Below are positions 41,396 to 46,373 of a stretch of 46,373 nt of DNA, one piece after another. The stretch comes from Paenibacillus sinensis. Its GTDB lineage: Bacteria > Bacillota > Bacilli > Paenibacillales > Paenibacillaceae. The DNA is taken from positions 1 to 46,373 of the forward strand of contig NZ_JAHCMB010000013.1 of the NCBI RefSeq assembly GCF_019904155.1, given 5' to 3'. Each line of letters opens with the position of its first letter. Within the stretch, counting starts at the first letter, position 1. The notes beneath the pieces were generated by a model. The model saw only the letters and a list, made by a program, of their open reading frames with translations. It was not told where the DNA came from and searched no databases. The translations under genes were made by a program, and so were the position numbers.

Positions 41396-43924
41396 ATGAA
41401 CACACTGCCGATTATGCGGGTTATGCCCGAACTGAAAAACGCACTTGCTCACTCGCCATCAGCGGTGCTGATCGCGGAGCCGGGGGCCGGTAAGACAACG
41501 ATGACCCCGCTTGAATTGTTAGACGAGCCCTGGATGAAGGGCAAGACGATGCTCATGCTGGAGCCACGGCGGCTGGCGGCGAGAGCCGCTGCTGTCTACA
41601 TGGCTTCCCTGCTTGGCGAACGGGCCGGACAAACCGTTGGCTACCGGATGCGCATGGACAGCAAGACGGGACCGGGTACGCGCATCATTGTCGTTACTGA
41701 AGGCGTGTTGACCCGGATGCTCCAGGACGATCCTTCGCTAGAAGGGACGGGCCTGATCATCTTTGACGAGTTTCATGAGCGAAGCCTGAATGCCGATCTC
41801 GGCCTCGCGTTATCTCTGGAATCCCAGGGCGTCCTGCGGGACGATTTGAAGCTGCTCGTCATGTCCGCCACGCTGGACGGAGAGAGAGTGGCGGAGCTGC
41901 TCGGGGGCGCTCCCGTCGTACGCTGCCCTGGCCGGACTTTCCCGGTTGAGACGGAGTACGCGCCGCCGCCAAAATCCATGCCGTTGGAGAAGGCCGCCGC
42001 CAATGCGGTAAGACGCACGCTGGCAGGCCAGCCGGGCGATATCCTCGTCTTTCTTCCCGGAGAGCGGGAAATCCGCCGGACGGAAGCCGAGCTTCGGAGC
42101 GCCGGCCTTCCTTCCGATACCTTCATCGCCCCCCTCTTCGGCCAGCTGCCTCAGGCAGAGCAGGACCGGGCTGTAGCCAAGAGTGAACCGGGAACACGGA
42201 AGGTCGTCTTGTCCACCTCGATAGCGGAGACAAGCCTGACGATCGAAGGGGTGAGAACGGTTATTGACGCCGGACTTCGCCGGACTCAGGTGTTCTCCCC
42301 GCGCACCGGCATGACGCGATTGACAACACTGCCGATCTCCAAAGCGTCGGCCGAGCAGAGAAAAGGCCGGGCAGGCCGGACCGCGCCTGGCGTGTGCATC
42401 CGCCTGTGGAGCATGGAAGAGCATGTACGGCTCCCGGAATCGGACACGCCGGAAATGCTGGAGGCCGATTTATCCGGCCTCGCCCTGGAGCTGGCGCTCT
42501 GGGGCGTCCGCGACCCCGCGACCCTCGCGTGGCTCGACGCGCCGCCCGCCGCGCCATTTGCGCAGGCGGCGGGCCTGCTCCGCGCGCTCGGCGCCCTGGA
42601 CGCCGCGGGCGCCGTCACGCCCCACGGCCGGCGGCTGGCCGGCCTGGGCGCACACCCGCGAGCCGCGCACATGCTGCTGCGCGCGGCGGAGCTTGGCGCA
42701 GCGCCGCTCGCCTGCCGGCTGGCGGCGCTCCTGCAGGAGCGTGACCCGCTGCGCGGTCACGGCTCGGGCAGCTGCGACCTCACGCTACGCGTGGAGGCGC
42801 TGCTGCGGTATGAAGCCGCCGGCGGGCATGGCGATGCCGGCGGCGATCCGGCCGCGCTCCGGGCGGTGGAGCGCGGGGCAAGGGCGCTGCTGGCCCAGCT
42901 GCGCAGCGCGGTGCCGGATGCAGGCCGGCTGAAGGAATCGGCGGCGGGAGCTTCCGCCGATCCGTATCTATGCGGCCTGCTGCTCTCCTTCGCCTACCCC
43001 GACCGGATCGGGCAGCGGCGGGGAGGCGGAGCGTTCTTGCTCTCCGGGGGGCGGGGAGCGGCGATGGGGGAGGGCCAGCAGCTGGCCCGGGAGCTCTACA
43101 TTGTCGCTCCTGCCGTTGACGATGCGGGCACGCAGAGCCGGATTCTGCTGGCCGCTCCCGTGAGGGAGCGGGATTTGCTGGAGCATCACGAGACGGCAGA
43201 GAAAGCGGAGGTCTATTGGGATGAGGACAGCCGCAGCGTCAAGGCGCGCCGCCGCCTGATGCTGGGAGAGATCGTCCTTAAGGAGAGTGGTCATGAACGG
43301 CCGGACCCCGGCGAAGCGGCGGCTGCCCTGATGGAGGTCATCCGCAGGGAGGGGCTCGAACTTCTGCCCTGGGACAAAGGCATCGCTCAGCTGCGGGAAC
43401 GGATGGCTTTCATGCACCGGCTTGATCCGGATTGGCCGGATGTTTCCGATCAAGGGCTGAAGGACAAGCTGGAGGCATGGCTGCTTCCTTATTTGGCGGA
43501 CTGCCGAAGTCTCCGCGATCTGCAGCGTCTTCCGCTGCGTGATGCGCTGGAAGGGATGCTGGACTGGGAGAGCAGACGGCGCCTCGACAGAGAAGCGCCG
43601 ACTCACCTCGCGGTTCCAAGCGGTTCACGGGTCGCGGTGGATTACACAAACCCGGCAGCGCCTGTGCTGGCGGTCAAGCTTCAGGAGATGTTCGGCCAGC
43701 AGGATACGCCGCGGATCGGCGGCGGACGGATTCCGGTCGTCCTTCACTTGTTATCTCCGGCACGGCGTCCGGTACAGGTTACTTCCGATCTGTCCAGCTT
43801 CTGGTCCGGCACTTACTTTGAAGTGAAGAAAGATTTGAAAGGACGATATCCGAAGCATTACTGGCCTGATGATCCGATGCAGGCGGTCCCTACAAGCAGG
43901 GTGCGTCCGCCTAGGAATGTCTGA
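41396..43924 (+). CDS. hrpB: ATP-dependent helicase HrpB
   Basis: DEAH-type superfamily 2 RNA helicase of 842 residues. Motif I is EPGAGKTTMTPL, motif II is DEFHE, motif III is SATLD, motif V is STSIAETSLTI, motif VI is QRKGRAGRTAPG. The C-terminal HrpB domain follows. ATG 41396 has CGGAGAG upstream; a longer frame from 41327 is unsupported. The region 42480-42900 is extremely GC-rich and encodes an Ala/Arg/Leu-rich helical linker, unlike the ends of the gene. The physiological role of HrpB in Gram-positive bacteria is unclear. Confidence 0.94.
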   Translation: MNTLPIMRVMPELKNALAHSPSAVLIAEPGAGKTTMTPLELLDEPWMKGKTMLMLEPRRLAARAAAVYMASLLGERAGQTVGYRMRMDSKTGPGTRIIVVTEGVLTRMLQDDPSLEGTGLIIFDEFHERSLNADLGLALSLESQGVLRDDLKLLVMSATLDGERVAELLGGAPVVRCPGRTFPVETEYAPPPKSMPLEKAAANAVRRTLAGQPGDILVFLPGEREIRRTEAELRSAGLPSDTFIAPLFGQLPQAEQDRAVAKSEPGTRKVVLSTSIAETSLTIEGVRTVIDAGLRRTQVFSPRTGMTRLTTLPISKASAEQRKGRAGRTAPGVCIRLWSMEEHVRLPESDTPEMLEADLSGLALELALWGVRDPATLAWLDAPPAAPFAQAAGLLRALGALDAAGAVTPHGRRLAGLGAHPRAAHMLLRAAELGAAPLACRLAALLQERDPLRGHGSGSCDLTLRVEALLRYEAAGGHGDAGGDPAALRAVERGARALLAQLRSAVPDAGRLKESAAGASADPYLCGLLLSFAYPDRIGQRRGGGAFLLSGGRGAAMGEGQQLARELYIVAPAVDDAGTQSRILLAAPVRERDLLEHHETAEKAEVYWDEDSRSVKARRRLMLGEIVLKESGHERPDPGEAAAALMEVIRREGLELLPWDKGIAQLRERMAFMHRLDPDWPDVSDQGLKDKLEAWLLPYLADCRSLRDLQRLPLRDALEGMLDWESRRRLDREAPTHLAVPSGSRVAVDYTNPAAPVLAVKLQEMFGQQDTPRIGGGRIPVVLHLLSPARRPVQVTSDLSSFWSGTYFEVKKDLKGRYPKHYWPDDPMQAVPTSRVRPPRNV

Positions 43925-44013
43925 ACCGGCTTTGATGCAAATAAGCTGAGATCGTCGAATGACGATTCATGTCCGCTTGATTGCAGTAGAATCGGCCTTC
44001 CTGCTGCTGCCGC

Positions 44014-44038
44014 GTTTGGAATACCCGATGAAGGGTAA
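44014..44038 (+). promoter_or_regulatory. Sigma-B-like promoter of the stress gene
   Basis: GTTTGG (44014-44019), a 13-base spacer and GGGTAA (44033-44038) match the Bacillus sigma-B pattern GTTTAA-N12-15-GGGTAT, 36 bases before the gene. Related sporulation sigma factors (F/G) cannot be excluded. Confidence 0.6.
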
Positions 44039-44074
44039 TAACTAACGTAGCACAATCACGAAGGAGGGCTTCAA

Positions 44075-44710
44075 GTGACCAGGAAAATTATTGGCATTTT
44101 CGAAACGGAACGCGAGGCAACCAAAGCGATTCAGGAGCTGCAGGCAAGAGGCATTCCCAATGAAGAGATTTCAGTCGTGACGAAAGATCGCGATGAATTG
44201 AATACCATTACGGAAGAAACGGCTACAATGGCTCCGGAAGGAGTAGCAACAGGTGCCGCGACAGGCGGTGTGGTCGGTGGTCTGGCCGGACTGCTGGCAG
44301 GAATCGGCGCGTTGGCCATCCCGGGGATTGGACCGTTCATCGTGGCAGGACCGATAGCGGCGCTGTTGACCGGCGCAGCCTTAGGAGCAGGCGCGGGTGG
44401 GTTAGTCGGCGGTCTGGTAGGCCTCGGGATTCCGGAGGACGAAGCGAAGGAATATGAAGGCTATGTCAATGAAGGGAAAATCATGGTTCTCGTCGATGAC
44501 GATGGCCGCGATTCCGACATTCATAATATCTTCAGAGGCAACCGCTCGCTGAACGCGAACCGGTATTCGTCCCAGGTGACGGATAATACGCGAAGCAGCG
44601 GACAAGATGCCACGATGGTTGGCAGCAGCGCGGGAAACCTCGGTCCGGTGAATGCCGATACCAATCCGGATCTTGATGACCGGAGCGGCACGAAGGACCG
44701 GTTCCACTAA
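44075..44710 (+). CDS. General stress protein 17M-like, glycine-zipper protein
   Basis: A 211-residue protein with an N-terminal YflT/GSP17M domain (KIIGIFETEREATKAIQELQ) and a Gly/Ala-rich double hydrophobic segment (about residues 60-115) of the glycine-zipper kind, which may insert in membranes. The C-terminal part is hydrophilic and disordered-looking (Asn, Asp, Ser, Gly). GTG 44075 has AAGGAGG 7 bases upstream. The upstream sigma-B-like promoter fits the stress-inducible nature of Bacillus relatives. Exact function unknown. Confidence 0.85.
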   Translation: MTRKIIGIFETEREATKAIQELQARGIPNEEISVVTKDRDELNTITEETATMAPEGVATGAATGGVVGGLAGLLAGIGALAIPGIGPFIVAGPIAALLTGAALGAGAGGLVGGLVGLGIPEDEAKEYEGYVNEGKIMVLVDDDGRDSDIHNIFRGNRSLNANRYSSQVTDNTRSSGQDATMVGSSAGNLGPVNADTNPDLDDRSGTKDRFH

Positions 44711-44755
44711 CGGTTTTGCCCATGTACGGATAAAGGTACTTCAACGCATAATCAT

Positions 44756-44820
44756 AATCCTTAAGGCGATGGAAGGGACTTACAAGTAGTCCTGCTACCG
44801 AAGCCTTAAGGATTTTTTTA
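44756..44820 (+). terminator. Long-stem terminator after the stress gene
   Basis: AATCCTTAAGGC (44756-44767) pairs with GCCTTAAGGATT (44803-44814), with an inner GGACT...AGTCC stem and T7 after. Between here and 44935 no gene is seen. Confidence 0.85.
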
Positions 44821-44935
44821 TTAAGGGGGAGAATGCACCAGCAATTAACAGAACAAGAGACACCGGGGAACCGATGCCTCTTTCTATATCATTGATACAT
44901 ATCGTGTCATTCTTTGACCGGACGGTTGAATTCGC

Positions 44936-45931
44936 CTAGTAGCGCAGCAGCATGGTCGGAATTTGCCAGCCGGCGCCCACCGACCAGAAAATGAGGTAGT
45001 CGCCGCGCTTGATGTTTCCCTGCTCGACACCGCGCTGAAAGGCGATGAACGGGCTGCTGGTTGCGGTGTAGCCGAACTCGTCTCCAACGTAGATGAATTT
45101 CTCCCCGGATTGCCCGAGTCCATCACGAATCAGCTCGATATTCTTCAGCGAGAACTGGGACAGGCAGAAGGCGGAGATGTCATCAAGCTTCAGGCCGTTC
45201 CGGCTTACAAGATCCTTGATGTCATCGATCGCCGCATTCACACAGACGGTTCCGTCGAAAGGAAGCCAGCGAATATAAATGTCTTCCGGCCGAACGTCCG
45301 AGCGGTACACATTGGACAATCCACAGGCCGGGAAGGTGATGCTCTCATGGATATCCGAATCGGTGTAGTATAGGGAGTCGATCAGCCCCTGTCCCTGGCC
45401 GCCCCGCTCCAGAATTACCGCGGCGGCGGCATCGCCGAAGTTGGCATAGGTAATTTCATCTTCGGGATTACAATTGACCGTGCTGAAATCGCAGCCAACA
45501 ATCAAGGCGTAGCGGACTTTCGGATTGCTGTGCATATACCGGCTGCTCTGCTCCACGGCGGTGACCATCCCGGCGCAGTTGGCGTTCGAGTCCATCGTAA
45601 TGGCCCGATGCTTGCCACCAAGCCGGTTATGAAGCAACAGCGCGTTGGTGGGGTAGGTGTATTCCGGTGTCTGGGTAGCGAACACGAACATGTCGATATC
45701 CTCTCCGGATAGACCAGAATCCTTCAGCGCCTGTTCTGCGGCCTTTACGCCCATAGTCAAAGCATTCTCCTCGGCGCGATCGGCGACGTAGCGATTTTTA
45801 CGTCCCATCGCAGCCAGAAAGTTGCGAATATCCTTGCCCTGGCGATCAAAATGCTCGAAATAGTAATCGTTATGGACAACCTGATCGGGATGATAGTACG
45901 CGGCTTGAAGAATGGAAATAGGCGTATCCAT
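44936..45931 (-). CDS. KAS III-like protein with an incomplete catalytic triad
   Basis: A 331-residue thiolase-fold protein resembling FabH. The nucleophilic Cys119 is kept in DSNANCAGMVTAVE. The FabH His (PHQAN) is replaced: the aligned segment reads FCLSQFSLKN (S258, Q259). The Asn (YANTS) is replaced by Ala in GYTATSS. Such changes occur in KAS III-like enzymes that transfer acyl groups to non-ACP substrates, rather than doing decarboxylative condensation. Function not assigned. ATG 45931 has AAGGAGG 6 bases upstream. It lies 11 bases after the STAS-like gene, so they form an operon. The true fabH is at 8524. Confidence 0.8.
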   Translation of the reverse strand: MDTPISILQAAYYHPDQVVHNDYYFEHFDRQGKDIRNFLAAMGRKNRYVADRAEENALTMGVKAAEQALKDSGLSGEDIDMFVFATQTPEYTYPTNALLLHNRLGGKHRAITMDSNANCAGMVTAVEQSSRYMHSNPKVRYALIVGCDFSTVNCNPEDEITYANFGDAAAAVILERGGQGQGLIDSLYYTDSDIHESITFPACGLSNVYRSDVRPEDIYIRWLPFDGTVCVNAAIDDIKDLVSRNGLKLDDISAFCLSQFSLKNIELIRDGLGQSGEKFIYVGDEFGYTATSSPFIAFQRGVEQGNIKRGDYLIFWSVGAGWQIPTMLLRY

Positions 45932-45942
45932 GGCGCGCCTCC

Positions 45943-46284
45943 TTAGACTTCCTGGATTTCGTAATTCTCAAGTTTCGTTGCGCGAGCAACCCGGGAGAGC
46001 TGCATCTTGAGAATCGGATTGCTTTTGATTGTGAAGATGACTTTCTTGAAGCCTGAGTTCTTGTATAGTACGTAGCATTGCTCCAGCATAGGCAGCACAT
46101 CGGGAGATGACACATTCAGTCCCGTGCAGTCGAGCACGATCTCGTACTGCTTCGGATCGAACGTGGCTACTGTACTGTTATATTCGTTGATGAAGCGACC
46201 GGCATCCTCACTGGTGAACGTTCCTCCGACACTGACTTGCAGAGTCTGTGAGGCTTTGTCTGTCTTGAGATTGAAAGTACCCAT
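45943..46284 (-). CDS. STAS-like small protein
   Basis: A 113-residue protein with an alternating strand-helix pattern and a block YEIVLDCTGLNVSSPDVLPML that resembles the STAS fold loop, where anti-sigma antagonists such as SpoIIAA have D(x)SG and a phosphorylated Ser. Here the core reads VSSPD, so Ser is present but the usual SSG is not. No transmembrane segment. ATG 46284 has AAAGGAG 9 bases upstream; a longer frame from 46311 is unsupported. It precedes the KAS III-like gene in one operon. The STAS assignment is tentative. The last 89 bases of the window hold its AT-rich upstream region. Confidence 0.6.
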   Translation of the reverse strand: MGTFNLKTDKASQTLQVSVGGTFTSEDAGRFINEYNSTVATFDPKQYEIVLDCTGLNVSSPDVLPMLEQCYVLYKNSGFKKVIFTIKSNPILKMQLSRVARATKLENYEIQEV

Positions 46285-46373
46285 ACTCTGATTTCTCCTT
46301 TCCAAATCCAATTAATTACTTCCGTAAGAAGGCAGAGAAATATAACGGCAATTAGAATGCCACTTTATTATTT

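Noticed and set aside
44936..45931. Second functional FabH
   Set aside because: His and Asn of the FabH triad are replaced and the gene is far from the fatty acid operon, so a canonical KAS III role is not supported.

Overview
The window is a chromosomal segment of a spore-forming Gram-positive bacterium, most likely a Paenibacillus or close relative. The evidence is a Bacillota-type housekeeping order (rsmD-coaD-ylbJ-ylbL-tmcAL-yceD-rpmF, then fapR-plsX-fabH-fabD-fabG-acpP-fabF-rnc, later smc and ftsY), a sporulation gene (ylbJ), strong AGGAGG-type ribosome binding sites with many TTG and GTG starts, and a fairly GC-rich coding style. No 16S gene is present, so the genus is an inference.

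Layout. 1-880: the end of an unrecognised gene and a decayed hicB antitoxin remnant. 0.9-6.6 kb: rRNA methylation, CoA synthesis, sporulation, checkpoint protease, tRNA modification and ribosomal protein genes. 6.8-13.9 kb: the type II fatty acid synthesis operon behind a FapR operator, ending with rnc and a strong terminator. 13.9-28.2 kb: an anaerobic formate/hydrogen cluster lying between rnc and smc, which are neighbours in most Bacillota. 28.3-33.6 kb: smc, a GNAT gene and ftsY. 34.2-37.5 kb: a three-gene operon of circularly permuted ATP-grasp, alpha-E and transglutaminase proteins. 37.7-46.3 kb: an SDR, an AT-rich DinB-like gene, a DUF1992 protein, gluQ, hrpB, a general stress protein with a sigma-B-like promoter, and a STAS-like/KAS III-like gene pair.

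The most interesting part is the 14 kb formate/hydrogen cluster. It encodes a DUF2294 protein, an FdhF-type formate dehydrogenase with Cys in place of selenocysteine, two four-cluster ferredoxin-like subunits (HydN/HycB type), and an [FeFe]-hydrogenase of the two-cluster (M2) type. It also carries much of the assembly machinery: MoaA for molybdopterin, FdhD for FDH sulfuration, HydE, HydF and HydG for the H-cluster, and an aspartase-like gene between moaA and hydF. There is no membrane subunit. This subunit set matches the soluble hydrogen-dependent CO2 reductase (HDCR) known from acetogens, so the complex should interconvert formate with H2 + CO2. In a fermenting Paenibacillus it would probably run as a formate hydrogenlyase. 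The forward half of the cluster is interrupted between hydA and the second ferredoxin gene by a dead IS110-family element that has lost both catalytic regions.

All coordinates and residues were read by hand from the sequence. Family assignments rest on recognised motifs, not on database searches.
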